Below, piece by piece: positions 1-9,350 of a stretch of DNA of 64,000 nt. The notes under the pieces were generated by a model, which worked only from the letters and a program-made list of their open reading frames with translations, had not been told where the DNA came from and made no database searches. Numbering within the stretch: position 1 is the stretch's first letter; each line of letters starts with the position of its first letter. The stretch is from Paraburkholderia tropica (GTDB lineage Bacteria > Pseudomonadota > Gammaproteobacteria > Burkholderiales > Burkholderiaceae): positions 205,022 through 269,021 of the forward strand of contig NZ_CAJZAR010000031.1 of NCBI RefSeq assembly GCF_914484835.1, written 5' to 3'. The position numbers were made by a program, and so were the translations under genes.

Positions 1-697
1 CGCCGCGCAGGAAGCGCAGGCGCGTCAGCCGCGCGCTGCGGCTGCGCGTCAGGACGCCTCGGGCGCGCCGCCGTGGGGCGGCCAGTTCGACGACATGCCG
101 CCCGACGACTACATGCCGCTCGGCGCCGACGACGCCTATTTCTCGTCGTCCGATGACGGTTTCGCGCCGTCGTTCGACAGCGAGTCCGCCGCGCCGCGCG
201 CGAGCGCCGCGAATGCGCCGGCATCGGCAGGATCGGCGAATGTGGTCGATGTCAGCAAGCTGCCGCCGGGCATCGCGCTCGACGCCATCGGCTTCAACGG
301 CGACTGGCCCGCGCTGGCCGCCACGCTGTCGCTCAAGGGCATTTCGTATCAGCTCGCGTTCAACAGCGAACTGACCGCGCTCGACGGCGACGTGCTCAAG
401 CTCAGCGTGCCGGTGCCGCAGTACGCGGAAAGCTCGCAGGTCGCCAAGCTCAAGACGGCGCTCGCGGAAGCGCTCGGCAAGCCCGTCAACGTCGACGTGA
501 CCGTTGGTCCGGCGCGCCGCACGGCCGCCGCGCTCGACGCCGCCGCGCGCGCCGAGCGTCAGCGCGACGCCGAACGCACGATCGGCGCCGATCCGTTCGT
601 GCAGCAACTGATTCGCGACTTCGGCGCGAGCATCGTGCCCGGTTCGATCCGGCCGATCGCGCCCGAAGCCGCGCAGGGCGGCCAGGCCGCCCATTGA
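1..697 (+). CDS. dnaX: DNA polymerase III subunit gamma/tau, 3' end only
   Basis: The reading frame is already open at base 2 and runs to a TGA at 695-697, so the window begins inside the gene. About 231 codons are present. They hold an Ala/Gln/Pro-rich linker followed by a compact domain (starting near the motif FNGDWPALAATLSLKG) that matches the C-terminal region of tau, the part that contacts the alpha polymerase subunit. The N-terminal AAA+ clamp-loader domains lie upstream of the window. It is followed at short spacing by ybaB and recR, the classic dnaX-ybaB-recR arrangement, which supports the call. Any programmed frameshift site that makes gamma would lie outside the window. Confidence 0.9.
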   Translation, partial: AAQEAQARQPRAAAARQDASGAPPWGGQFDDMPPDDYMPLGADDAYFSSSDDGFAPSFDSESAAPRASAANAPASAGSANVVDVSKLPPGIALDAIGFNGDWPALAATLSLKGISYQLAFNSELTALDGDVLKLSVPVPQYAESSQVAKLKTALAEALGKPVNVDVTVGPARRTAAALDAAARAERQRDAERTIGADPFVQQLIRDFGASIVPGSIRPIAPEAAQGGQAAH

Positions 698-776
698 ATT
701 GCGCCGCGCGGCGATGGAGCGCCTGCTTCGTCGCCGCGCGCGCGACGCATCACCCTGATCCACAAGGAGCAATGAA

Positions 777-1103
777 ATGTTGAAAGGCCAACTCGCCGGG
801 CTCATGAAGCAAGCCCAACAGATGCAGGAAAACATGAAGAAGGCGCAGGAGCAGCTGGCCCAGATCGAAGTCGAGGGTCAGGCGGGCGCCGGTCTCGTCA
901 AGGTGACGATGACCTGCCGCAACGACGTGCGCCGCGTGTCGATCGATCCGAGCCTGCTCGCCGACGACAAGGACATGCTCGAAGACCTCGTCGCCGCTGC
1001 GTTCAACGACGCCGTGCGCAAGGCCGAAGCCACGTCGCAGGAAAAGATGAGCGGCATGACGGCCGGTCTGCCGATTCCGCCGGGCTTCAAGATGCCGTTC
1101 TAA
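777..1103 (+). CDS. ybaB: YbaB/EbfC family nucleoid-associated protein
   Basis: A 108-residue protein of the usual length for the YbaB/EbfC family, which are small dimeric DNA-binding proteins that coat the nucleoid. The N-terminal half (residues 1-35) is a Lys/Gln/Glu-rich amphipathic helix beginning [20 protein letters not shown]. The middle carries the typical strand region with the motif [15 protein letters not shown], and the C-terminus ends in the usual Met/Pro-rich stretch. A strong AAGGAG sits just upstream of the ATG. It lies 79 bp after dnaX and 211 bp before recR, the order found in most Proteobacteria, so cotranscription with dnaX is likely. Confidence 0.93.
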   Translation: MLKGQLAGLMKQAQQMQENMKKAQEQLAQIEVEGQAGAGLVKVTMTCRNDVRRVSIDPSLLADDKDMLEDLVAAAFNDAVRKAEATSQEKMSGMTAGLPIPPGFKMPF

Positions 1104-1314
1104 AGCGGCTGCCGCGCGCTGCCGGTCCGTGTGGACCGGTGTCGCGCGCAATCGCGGCGCGCCCTGCGCCGGGCCGTGCGTGCGCGCCGCCCGGGCCGTT
1201 TGATCGCGCGCCGTGCTCGCATTCACCGCACGCCGATCGTCCGCTTGCCGTGCGCGCGTATCGCGTGCTTATCGTGTGCTTATCGCGCTTACTGTTTTGC
1301 CACGCTGAATCCGC

Positions 1315-1911
1315 ATGAAACAACCTTCCGCCCTGTCGGCGCTCGTCGAGGCGCTGCGCGTGTTGCCCGGCGTCGGGCCGAAGTCGGCGCAGCGCATGGC
1401 CTATCACCTCATGCAGCACGACCGCGAGGGCGCTGAAAAGCTCGGCCGCGCGCTCACGTTCGCGACCGACCACCTCAAGCACTGCGAGAAGTGCAACACG
1501 TTCACCGAAGCTCAGGTGTGCGAAACCTGTCTCGACGACGAGCGCGATCCCACGCTGCTCTGCGTGGTCGAGACGCCTGCCGACCAGATCATGCTCGAAC
1601 AGACCCTCACGTATCGCGGGCTGTACTTCGTGCTAATGGGCCATCTGAGTCCGCTCGACGGCATCGGTCCCAAGGAAATTCATTTTGACCGCCTCGTGAA
1701 GCGCGCCTCGGACGGCGTCGTCAAGGAAGTCGTGCTCGCGACCAACTTCACGAACGAAGGCGAGGCGACCGCGCACTATCTCGGCCAGACGCTCAAGGCA
1801 CGCGGCCTCACGGTCACGCGCCTCGCGCGCGGCGTGCCGGTGGGCGGCGAACTCGAATACGTCGACGCGGGCACGATCGCGCGCGCGATGCTCGACCGCC
1901 GCTCGATGTAA
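1315..1911 (+). CDS. recR: Recombination mediator protein RecR
   Basis: RecR works with RecO and RecF to load RecA onto gapped single-stranded DNA. The 198-residue length is normal. In order, the sequence shows an N-terminal helix-hairpin-helix (around [16 protein letters not shown], residues 17-32), a zinc finger with four cysteines (Cys57, Cys60, Cys69, Cys72), a Toprim domain starting at [10 protein letters not shown] (82-91), and a C-terminal Walker-B-like segment. All expected landmarks are intact. The 211 bp between ybaB and recR contain no convincing gene. recR may be read from the dnaX transcript or from its own promoter there. Confidence 0.96.
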   Translation: MKQPSALSALVEALRVLPGVGPKSAQRMAYHLMQHDREGAEKLGRALTFATDHLKHCEKCNTFTEAQVCETCLDDERDPTLLCVVETPADQIMLEQTLTYRGLYFVLMGHLSPLDGIGPKEIHFDRLVKRASDGVVKEVVLATNFTNEGEATAHYLGQTLKARGLTVTRLARGVPVGGELEYVDAGTIARAMLDRRSM

Positions 1912-1949
1912 GCGGCGCGGGCCGCAGCAAAAAACACGAAAGGAGACGT

Positions 1950-3233
1950 ATGAGCGCAGCCGAATCCAACGAATCCGGCGCTGGCGTCGGCAATGGCGCT
2001 GACGCGAAAGGCGCGGGCCCGCTTGCGGGCGTCAAGGTGCTCGAACTCGGCACGCTGATCGCGGGGCCGTTCGCGGCGCGTTTTCTGGGCGAGTTCGGCG
2101 CCGAGGTCATCAAGATCGAGGACCCGAAGGGCGGCGATCCGCTGCGCAAGTGGCGCAAGCTCTGGCCCGAAGCGGGCGGCACCTCGCTCTGGTGGGCCGT
2201 GCAGGCGCGCAACAAGAAGTCGGTGACCGTCAATCTCAAGGCCGAAGAGGGCAAGGAGATCGTGCGTCGCCTGGCGGCGGAAGCGGATATCGTCGTCGAG
2301 AACTTCCGGCCTGGGCTGCTCGAAAAACTCGGCCTCGGTTACGACGTGCTCTCGAAGCACAATCCCGGTCTCGTGATGGTGCGGCTGTCCGGCTATGGGC
2401 AGACCGGGCCGTATCGCGATCGTCCGGGTTTCGGTGCGATCGCCGAATCGATGGGCGGTCTGCGCCACATCACCGGCTATCCCGAACTGCCGCCGCCGCG
2501 TATCGGCATTTCGATCGGCGATTCGATCGCGGCGCTGCATGGCGTGATCGGCGCGATGATGGCGCTGCATCACCGCAACATGAACGGCGGCAGCGGCCAG
2601 ATCGTCGACGTGGCGCTCTACGAAGCCGTGTTCAACATGATGGAAAGCGTGGTGCCCGAGTACGGCGTCTACGGCATGGTGCGCGAGCGCACCGGCGCGT
2701 CGCTGCCGGGCATCGTGCCGTCGAATACCTATCCGTGCCGCGACGGCAGCATCGTGATCGGCGGCAACAGCGATCCGATCTTCAAGCGCCTGATGACGGC
2801 GATCGAGCGCGAGGATCTCGCCAACGATCCCGCGCTCGCGCACAACGACGGCCGCGTGCCGCGCACCGCCGAGATCGACGGCGCGATTGCCGCGTGGCTC
2901 TCGACGCGCACGATCGACGAGGCGCTCGACGTGCTCAACGCCGCCGACGTGCCCGCGGGCCGCATCTACAGCGCCGCCGACATGTTCACCGATCCGCAGT
3001 TCGCCGCGCGCCAGATGATCCAGCAGTTCCGCTGGCAGACGAAGGATGCGCATGGCGAGTCGGGCGAGGGCGTCGATATCGCGCTGCCCGCCGTCACGCC
3101 CAAGCTCTCGGCGACGCCCGGCGACACGCGCTGGCTCGGCCCGGCGCTCGGCGAGCATACCGACGAAGTGCTGCGCTCGCTCGGCTACGACGCCGATCGG
3201 ATCGCGCGGCTGCACGAGCAGCAGGTCGTCTGA
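1950..3233 (+). CDS. CaiB/BaiF family CoA transferase
   Basis: A 427-residue family III CoA transferase, which moves CoA between carboxylic acids through an aspartyl-CoA intermediate. The family start motif follows a 25-residue Ala/Gly-rich leader (LAGVKVLELGTLIAGPFAAR), and the catalytic aspartate is probably Asp191 in SIGDSIAALHG. The segment SGYGQTGPYRDRPGF is typical of the formyl-CoA or succinyl-CoA transferase branch. An AAAGGAG ribosome-binding site precedes the ATG. It lies 38 bp after recR and ends at a two-way terminator. The donor and acceptor acids cannot be told from sequence alone, and no neighbouring decarboxylase or dehydrogenase points to a pathway. Confidence 0.88.
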   Translation: MSAAESNESGAGVGNGADAKGAGPLAGVKVLELGTLIAGPFAARFLGEFGAEVIKIEDPKGGDPLRKWRKLWPEAGGTSLWWAVQARNKKSVTVNLKAEEGKEIVRRLAAEADIVVENFRPGLLEKLGLGYDVLSKHNPGLVMVRLSGYGQTGPYRDRPGFGAIAESMGGLRHITGYPELPPPRIGISIGDSIAALHGVIGAMMALHHRNMNGGSGQIVDVALYEAVFNMMESVVPEYGVYGMVRERTGASLPGIVPSNTYPCRDGSIVIGGNSDPIFKRLMTAIEREDLANDPALAHNDGRVPRTAEIDGAIAAWLSTRTIDEALDVLNAADVPAGRIYSAADMFTDPQFAARQMIQQFRWQTKDAHGESGEGVDIALPAVTPKLSATPGDTRWLGPALGEHTDEVLRSLGYDADRIARLHEQQVV

Positions 3234-3252
3234 TCGTTGCCGCTGCAAAAAC

Positions 3253-3282
3253 AAAAAGGCTCGCACCTGGCGAGCCTTTTTT
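3253..3282. terminator. Bidirectional intrinsic terminator
   Basis: A perfect 12-bp stem (AAAAAGGCTCGC at 3253-3264 pairing with 3270-3281) closes a five-base loop. It has A-runs on one side and T-runs on the other, so it can work in both directions. It sits between the CoA transferase on the plus strand and the oxidoreductase ending on the minus strand, exactly where two convergent transcripts need to stop. Confidence 0.9.
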
Positions 3283-3306
3283 CATGGTGCGCGATGCGCG
3301 CGTGCG

Positions 3307-4278
<972 letters not shown>

Positions 4279-4334
4279 CGTGTCTCCTGTCTTGTCACTT
4301 CGGTCATGGATACTGCACAGCAGCACAGTGTACG

Positions 4335-4351
4335 GCAATCCGACGGATTGC
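4335..4351. promoter_or_regulatory. Palindromic operator candidate upstream of the quinone oxidoreductase
   Basis: GCAATCCG at 4335-4342 is followed by one base and then its exact reverse complement at 4344-4351. It lies 57 bp upstream of the oxidoreductase start. The same spacer also holds two copies of ACGATCGTG (4354-4362 and 4382-4390), each containing an 8-bp palindrome. Such paired symmetric sites are typical of dimeric repressors, but no regulator gene sits next to them, so function is inferred only. Confidence 0.35.
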
Positions 4352-4535
4352 GAACGATCGTGCGATTTGTTTCGTGTGCCGACGATCGTGAAGGCGCTGA
4401 CGTAGCGGATCCCAAGGTAAGACGAATCGCGCGCGCCGAGATGAAGAAAATGGCCCTGCGATTTCATGAAAGCGATAGTAGGAATGCGCCGCGCGCGAAG
4501 TCGTAAGCGGCGATGCAGCGGGGCCCCGCCTGTCG

Positions 4536-4564
4536 TTCGCCTGCCTTCTTTCCTCGGTTACAAT
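4536..4564 (+). promoter_or_regulatory. Possible surE promoter very close to the start codon
   Basis: TACAAT at 4559-4564 is a good -10 element, with a weak TTCGCC at 4536-4541 seventeen bases upstream. The expected transcription start, about seven bases past the -10, would coincide with the surE ATG at 4571. That would give a leaderless or nearly leaderless mRNA. The -35 match is poor, so confidence is low. Confidence 0.3.
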
Positions 4565-4570
4565 CGGCTG

Positions 4571-5332
4571 ATGCGAATCCTGATCAGCAACGACGACGGT
4601 TACCTCGCCCCCGGCCTTGCCGCGCTTTACGAAGCGCTCAAGCCGCTCGGCGAAGTCACGGTGATGGCGCCCGAGCAGAACTGCAGCGCCGCTTCGAACT
4701 CGCTCACGCTGTGGCGCCCGCTTTCGGTGTTGCGCTCGGCCACGACGGGCTTCTATTACGTCAACGGCACGCCCACCGACTCCGTGCATATCGCGCTCAC
4801 GGGCATGCTCGACCACAAGCCCGATCTCGTCGTGTCCGGCATCAACAACGGCCAGAACATGGGCGAGGACACGCTCTATTCGGGCACGGTCGCGGCAGCC
4901 ACCGAGGGCATCATGTTCGGCGTGCCCGCCATCGCGTTCTCGCTCGTCGACAAGGACTGGGTCCACCTCGATTCCGCCGCGCGCGTCGCCGCCGACATCG
5001 TCAAGCATTACCTCGAACATCCGTTGCCGGGCAGCCCGCTGCTGAACGTCAACATTCCGAACCTGCCGTACGAGGCATTCGGCGACTGGCGCGTCACGCG
5101 CCTCGGCAAGCGCCATCCCTCGCAGCCCGTGATCCGCGAAACCAATCCGCGCGGCGAGCCGATCTACTGGATCGGCCCGTCGGGCAGCGCGCGCGACGCG
5201 AGCGAAGGCACGGACTTCCACGCAGTCGCGAACGGCCACGTGTCGATCACGCCGCTGCAACTCGACCTCACGCATACGCAATTGTTGCCGGCGACGCACG
5301 ACTGGGTGCGCCAGGGCGGCGGCGCTTCATGA
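4571..5332 (+). CDS. surE: 5'/3'-nucleotidase SurE
   Basis: SurE is a divalent-metal-dependent phosphatase acting on nucleoside monophosphates and short polyphosphates, needed for stationary-phase survival in several bacteria. The 253-residue product has the family N-terminus [15 protein letters not shown] with metal ligands Asp8 and Asp9, Ser39 in the next loop, and Asn92 in [11 protein letters not shown]. All four ligand positions are kept. The frame is open 105 bp further upstream, but this ATG matches the family start. There is no clear Shine-Dalgarno sequence, in keeping with a very short leader. The gene overlaps pcm by ATGA, so the two are probably translationally coupled. Confidence 0.96.
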   Translation: MRILISNDDGYLAPGLAALYEALKPLGEVTVMAPEQNCSAASNSLTLWRPLSVLRSATTGFYYVNGTPTDSVHIALTGMLDHKPDLVVSGINNGQNMGEDTLYSGTVAAATEGIMFGVPAIAFSLVDKDWVHLDSAARVAADIVKHYLEHPLPGSPLLNVNIPNLPYEAFGDWRVTRLGKRHPSQPVIRETNPRGEPIYWIGPSGSARDASEGTDFHAVANGHVSITPLQLDLTHTQLLPATHDWVRQGGGAS

Positions 5333-6483
5333 CGGGCGAGCGCACGAAGCGTTTCCCGCTGGGCCTCGCGGATCTGGTGCGCGAGCCGCGCCGTCGCGAC
5401 GACGCGCGCGGTTCTCTTGCGAGCCCGAGCAAACCCGGCGTGGCGAAAAGCAGCGCCGCGAAGCCTGCGCCGCTCGGCGCGCGCGGGCCGGGTGCGTCGG
5501 GTACGCCGGGCATCGGCGGCATCGCGGGATCGGGCGGCGTCAAGGCCGCCAAGGCGCCGGGCGCCGCGCATAGCGCGGCCTCGCCCGCGCGCAAGTCCTC
5601 GCATCCCGGCCAGCTGTCCGGCAATCCGCTTGGCAATCCATCCGGCAAGTCGGCGGGCAGTTCGTTGAGCGGCGCATCGGCCAAGCCGCGCGCCGATCTC
5701 GCCGGGCGTTCGGCGCAATCGTTTTCGGGTGCAAGCTCGCCGTCCGCGCGGCCCTCGCAGCCGCATACGGCCGCGCCCGCGCGCACCCACGTGACGCCCA
5801 GCGCGGGCGCGCCAGGCGTCGCGCTCAACGGCGCGCTCGCGCTGACTTCGGAACGGGTGCGCGAACGCATGGTCGAACGCCTGCGTGCCAACGGTGTGAC
5901 CGATCCGCGCGTGATCCAGGCGCTCGCGGCCGTGCCGCGCCACATGTTCGTCGATCCGGGCCTCGCGGCTCAGGCCTACGAAGATGCGGCGCTGCCGATC
6001 GGCCATCACCAGACCATCTCGAAGCCTTCGGTCGTCGCCCGCATGCTGGAACTCGCGGGCGCGGGCCGGGAGCTCGACCGCGTACTCGAAATCGGCACGG
6101 GCTGCGGCTATCAGGCCGCGGTCTTGAGCCGGATCGCACGCGATGTGTATTCGATTGAACGCATCAAGCCGTTATACGAGCGCGCGAAGACGAATTTGCG
6201 TCCGCTGCGCATCCCGAACATCCGCCTGCATTACGGCGACGGACGGCTCGGTTTGCCGTCGGCGGCGCCGTTCGATGCGGTGGTGATCGCCGCCGCGGGT
6301 TTCGACGTGCCGCAGGCGCTGCTCGAGCAGCTCGCCATCGGCGGGCGGCTCGTGGCGCCGGTCGCTGAGCAGGGCGAGGCGACCCAGGTGCTCACGCTCG
6401 TCGAGCGCACGGGCCCGGCGCAGTGGCGGGAGTCGCGGCTTGATCGCGTTTTCTTTGTCCCTTTAAAATCCGGAGTGATCTGA
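5329..6483 (+). CDS. pcm: Protein-L-isoaspartate O-methyltransferase with long N-terminal extension
   Basis: This enzyme uses S-adenosylmethionine to methylate isoaspartyl residues and so repair aged proteins. The catalytic domain occupies about residues 173-384. It shows the PCMT segment [19 protein letters not shown], the HHQTISKP motif (226-233) and the SAM-binding [10 protein letters not shown] (253-262). Residues 1-172 are an Ala/Gly/Ser/Pro-rich, basic, apparently disordered extension absent from the roughly 210-residue E. coli enzyme. The start at the ATGA overlap with surE is supported by gene coupling; no closer ATG with a ribosome-binding site precedes the domain. It lies in the standard surE-pcm-nlpD-rpoS order. 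Confidence 0.93.
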   Translation: MTGERTKRFPLGLADLVREPRRRDDARGSLASPSKPGVAKSSAAKPAPLGARGPGASGTPGIGGIAGSGGVKAAKAPGAAHSAASPARKSSHPGQLSGNPLGNPSGKSAGSSLSGASAKPRADLAGRSAQSFSGASSPSARPSQPHTAAPARTHVTPSAGAPGVALNGALALTSERVRERMVERLRANGVTDPRVIQALAAVPRHMFVDPGLAAQAYEDAALPIGHHQTISKPSVVARMLELAGAGRELDRVLEIGTGCGYQAAVLSRIARDVYSIERIKPLYERAKTNLRPLRIPNIRLHYGDGRLGLPSAAPFDAVVIAAAGFDVPQALLEQLAIGGRLVAPVAEQGEATQVLTLVERTGPAQWRESRLDRVFFVPLKSGVI

Positions 6484-6488
6484 AACCG

Positions 6489-7391
6489 ATGAGTATGTTG
6501 CGCGCGATGCAAAGAAAACGCTTGAATATCGACCTGACCGCGGCCCAACGCAGTGCCTCGGTCATCGCGCTCTGTCTCCTGACGGCCTGCGCGACGCGTC
6601 TCGACAACGCGCCCGTCGTGGACCGCACCGCACCGCTCGGCACGGCCGGCGCGCAGCCGCCGGTGCCGCTCGGGCCGCCGCCTCCGGGATATTACCGGGT
6701 GAAGCCGGGCGATACTCTCTATAGGATTGCGCTCGAAAACGGTCAGAACTATCGCGACATCGCCACGTGGAACAACCTCACCAATCCGAACCAGATTGAG
6801 GTGGATCAGTTGCTGCGTGTCGTGCCGCCGGGTGCGAGCAACGCCGCGGCCTACACGCCGGGCGTCGTTACCGCGCCGGTGCCGGGCATGGCTGCTTCGC
6901 CGCAGCCGGGCTCGCAGGCTGCGATGCCGCCGATGATCGGCTCGGGTGCGAACGCCACGTCGGCGCCGCAAGCCGCTGTGCCGCCCGCTGCCAGCACGGG
7001 CGACATGGCCGCGGCGCCGGGCGGCAGCATTGCGCTCGCATGGCCGGCGCGCGGTCCGGTGCTCAACGGCTTCGACGATTCGAAGAACAAGGGTGTCAAT
7101 ATCGGCGGCGCGGCGGGCGATCCGGTCAAGGCGGCAGGTGATGGCCGCGTGGTTTATGCCGGAAATGGGCTGCGCGGTTACGGCAATCTCATTATCATCA
7201 AGCATGACGCCACGTTTTTGACAGCGTACGCACACAACCGGGCTTTGATGGTAAAAGAGGGCGATGCGGTCACGAAGGGCCAGAAAATTGCCGAAATGGG
7301 CAATACTGACTCCGATCGCGTGATGCTGCATTTCGAAGTACGCCGTCAGGGCAAGCCCGTCGACCCACTGAAGTACTTGCCGCCGCAATAA
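6489..7391 (+). CDS. nlpD: Murein hydrolase activator NlpD (LysM and degenerate M23 domains)
   Basis: NlpD is an envelope lipoprotein that activates the septal amidase AmiC during cell division. The 300-residue product has a hydrophobic leader ending in the lipobox LLTAC (Cys34). A LysM peptidoglycan-binding domain follows at about 68-112 (YYRVKPGDTLYRIA). A Pro/Ala/Met linker then leads to a LytM/M23 domain (about 195-297). Two zinc-ligand positions of active M23 peptidases are lost: GVNIGGA replaces the HxxxD segment and MLHFEV replaces HLHFE. That is the expected state for an activator rather than a hydrolase. It starts 5 bp after pcm and ends 12 bp before rpoS. Confidence 0.94.
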   Translation: MSMLRAMQRKRLNIDLTAAQRSASVIALCLLTACATRLDNAPVVDRTAPLGTAGAQPPVPLGPPPPGYYRVKPGDTLYRIALENGQNYRDIATWNNLTNPNQIEVDQLLRVVPPGASNAAAYTPGVVTAPVPGMAASPQPGSQAAMPPMIGSGANATSAPQAAVPPAASTGDMAAAPGGSIALAWPARGPVLNGFDDSKNKGVNIGGAAGDPVKAAGDGRVVYAGNGLRGYGNLIIIKHDATFLTAYAHNRALMVKEGDAVTKGQKIAEMGNTDSDRVMLHFEVRRQGKPVDPLKYLPPQ

Positions 7392-7403
7392 AGCGAGCCG
7401 ACC

Positions 7404-8486
7404 ATGCCGAAATCGAAGCGCCGTCTGCAGCAAGCCGAGTCTGACAGTCAAGCCGCCCAGGTTTCGGTGGAGGACGGCGCGCAGGCGGCCGACGACGAGG
7501 AGCGCGATCTCGAGGAGCGCGAGGAACGCGAGGAGCGTGAATCGGGCTCGGAAGAGAGCGGCAGCCGCGAAGGCGAAGAGGGCGCAGCGCCCTCGGACGC
7601 CGACGATTTCCGCGCCATCCTGCAGGCCGAACTCACGGCCGACACCATCCAGCATTATCTGAACCGGATCAGCGTCAAGCCGCTGCTCACCGTCGAGGAG
7701 GAGCAGCGCTACTCGCGTCTCGCCAAGGCAGGCGAGTTCGAGGCGCGTCAGGTGATGATCGAGCGCAATTTGCGCCTCGTCGTCAGCATCGCGAAGGGCT
7801 ATCTGAATCGCGGCGTGCCTTTGCTCGATCTCATCGAGGAAGGCAATCTCGGTCTCATGCACGCGATCGAGAAGTTCGATCCTACGCGCGGCTTCCGGTT
7901 TTCGACCTACGCCACCTGGTGGATCCGTCAGAGCATCGAACGCGCGATCATGAACCAGGCGCGCACGGTGCGCCTGCCGGTGCATGTGATCCGCGAACTC
8001 AATCAGGTGCTGCGCGCCAAGCGCCATCTGGAGAAGAATTCGCTGAACGCCAACGCGGCGTCGGACCGGCGCGACGCGAGCATCGACGACATCGCCTATC
8101 TCACGGGCAAGACCACCGAGGAAGTCACCGACATCCTCGCGCTCAACGAGCACACGGCCTCGCTCGACGCGCCGCTCGATCTCGATCCCGCGAGCAGCCT
8201 GCTCGACCTGCTGTCCGACGACCAGAGCCAGTCGCCCGACGCCGAGGTGCAGCACCGCGAACTGGAGACGCTCACGCGCGCGTGGCTCGGCCGTCTGTCG
8301 GACAAGCATCGGCATGTCATCGAAAGGCGCTTCGGCCTGAACCATATCGAACCGGCCACACTCGAAGAACTGGCCGACGAAATGGGCCTCACGCGCGAAC
8401 GCGTGCGGCAGATCCAGCAGGAGGCGCTGGTGCGCCTCAAACGCTTTTTCGCATCGAACGGCGTACGCAAGGACGCCGTCCTCTAA
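7404..8486 (+). CDS. rpoS: RNA polymerase sigma factor RpoS
   Basis: The stationary-phase and general-stress sigma factor. The 360-residue protein has sigma region 1.2 near 70-105, region 2 near 115-185 (including FRFSTYATWWIRQSIERAI, the -10 recognition segment), region 3 and a C-terminal region 4 helix-turn-helix (LEELADEMGLTRERVRQIQQ). Residues about 23-62 form a strongly acidic Glu/Asp/Arg-rich stretch that E. coli RpoS lacks but Burkholderia-type proteins often carry. The close link with nlpD matches the layout in which the main rpoS promoter lies inside nlpD. I could not place that promoter with confidence. Confidence 0.96.
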   Translation: MPKSKRRLQQAESDSQAAQVSVEDGAQAADDEERDLEEREEREERESGSEESGSREGEEGAAPSDADDFRAILQAELTADTIQHYLNRISVKPLLTVEEEQRYSRLAKAGEFEARQVMIERNLRLVVSIAKGYLNRGVPLLDLIEEGNLGLMHAIEKFDPTRGFRFSTYATWWIRQSIERAIMNQARTVRLPVHVIRELNQVLRAKRHLEKNSLNANAASDRRDASIDDIAYLTGKTTEEVTDILALNEHTASLDAPLDLDPASSLLDLLSDDQSQSPDAEVQHRELETLTRAWLGRLSDKHRHVIERRFGLNHIEPATLEELADEMGLTRERVRQIQQEALVRLKRFFASNGVRKDAVL

Positions 8487-8528
8487 GAACAACTCATCCG
8501 GCGCGGCCGATCCGCGCCGTCATCCGGT

Positions 8529-9311
8529 ATGACACCTGTACTCGTATTCGACATCGAGACCATTCCCGATGTGGACGGCATTCGCCGTCTCGAAGATCTG
8601 CCCGCCACGCTTAGCGACACCGAAGTCGCCGAACACGCGTTCGCCGCGCGCCGCGAGAAAACCGGCAGCGATTTCCTGCCGCATCATCTGCAACGCGTGG
8701 CCGCGATTTCCTGCGTGTTCCGCGACGGCCAGGGCTTTCGCGTGCGCTCGCTCGGCACGCCCGGCGACGGCGAAGCGAAGCTGATCGACTCGTTCTACCG
8801 CACCATCGAAAAGTATTCGCCGCAACTGGTGTCGTGGAACGGCGGCGGCTTCGACCTGCCGGTGCTGCATTACCGCGCGCTGGTGCACGGCATCCGCGCG
8901 GTGCGCTACTGGGAAATGGGCGACGCGGACCGCGAGTTCAAGTGGAACAACTACATCAGCCGCTATCACTCGCGTCACACCGACCTGATGGACCTGCTCG
9001 CGATGTATCAGGCGCGCGCCAACGCGCCGCTCGACGCGCTCGCGAAGCTGTGCGGCTTTCCGGGCAAGCTCGGCATGGACGGCGGCCAGGTGTGGACGGC
9101 GTTCCAGGCGGGCCAGATCGAGGAAATCCGCAATTACTGCGAGACGGACGTGGTCAACACGTATCTGCTCTATTGCCGCTTTCAGATGATGCGCGGCGGC
9201 TTCAGCGAGCGCGAATACGCGGACGAGATCACCTTCGTGAAGCAGTCGCTCGCGGCCGAAACCGCTCCGCACTGGGACAAATATCTGAAGGCGTTCGGCG
9301 ACGCCGAATGA
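8529..9311 (+). CDS. 3'-5' exonuclease, PolB-like DEDDy family
   Basis: A 260-residue stand-alone exonuclease related to the proofreading domain of family B DNA polymerases. The first metal-binding motif is FDIETIPD (Asp8, Glu10). A central segment VSWNGGGFDLPVLHYRAL holds the second acidic motif, and the third is NYCETDVVNTYLLYCRF, where Tyr and Asp sit four residues apart as in the DEDDy class. No polymerase domain is present. It follows rpoS by 42 bp on the same strand with no visible terminator, so it may be cotranscribed. Its substrate is not established; a DNA-repair or nucleic-acid-trimming role is the family expectation. Confidence 0.85.
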   Translation: MTPVLVFDIETIPDVDGIRRLEDLPATLSDTEVAEHAFAARREKTGSDFLPHHLQRVAAISCVFRDGQGFRVRSLGTPGDGEAKLIDSFYRTIEKYSPQLVSWNGGGFDLPVLHYRALVHGIRAVRYWEMGDADREFKWNNYISRYHSRHTDLMDLLAMYQARANAPLDALAKLCGFPGKLGMDGGQVWTAFQAGQIEEIRNYCETDVVNTYLLYCRFQMMRGGFSEREYADEITFVKQSLAAETAPHWDKYLKAFGDAE

Positions 9312-9350
9312 GCCAGCGCGGCGCGTGACGCCGCGCTTTCCGGCTCGGGA

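Noticed and set aside
772..783. Four-codon frame overlapping the ybaB start
   Set aside because: An ATG five bases upstream ends after two sense codons. Such a minimal frame is easily produced by chance and has no independent support.
7218..7250. TTGACA inside nlpD as the main rpoS promoter
   Set aside because: The -35 is perfect but no acceptable -10 follows at 16-18 bp, so I could not support it.
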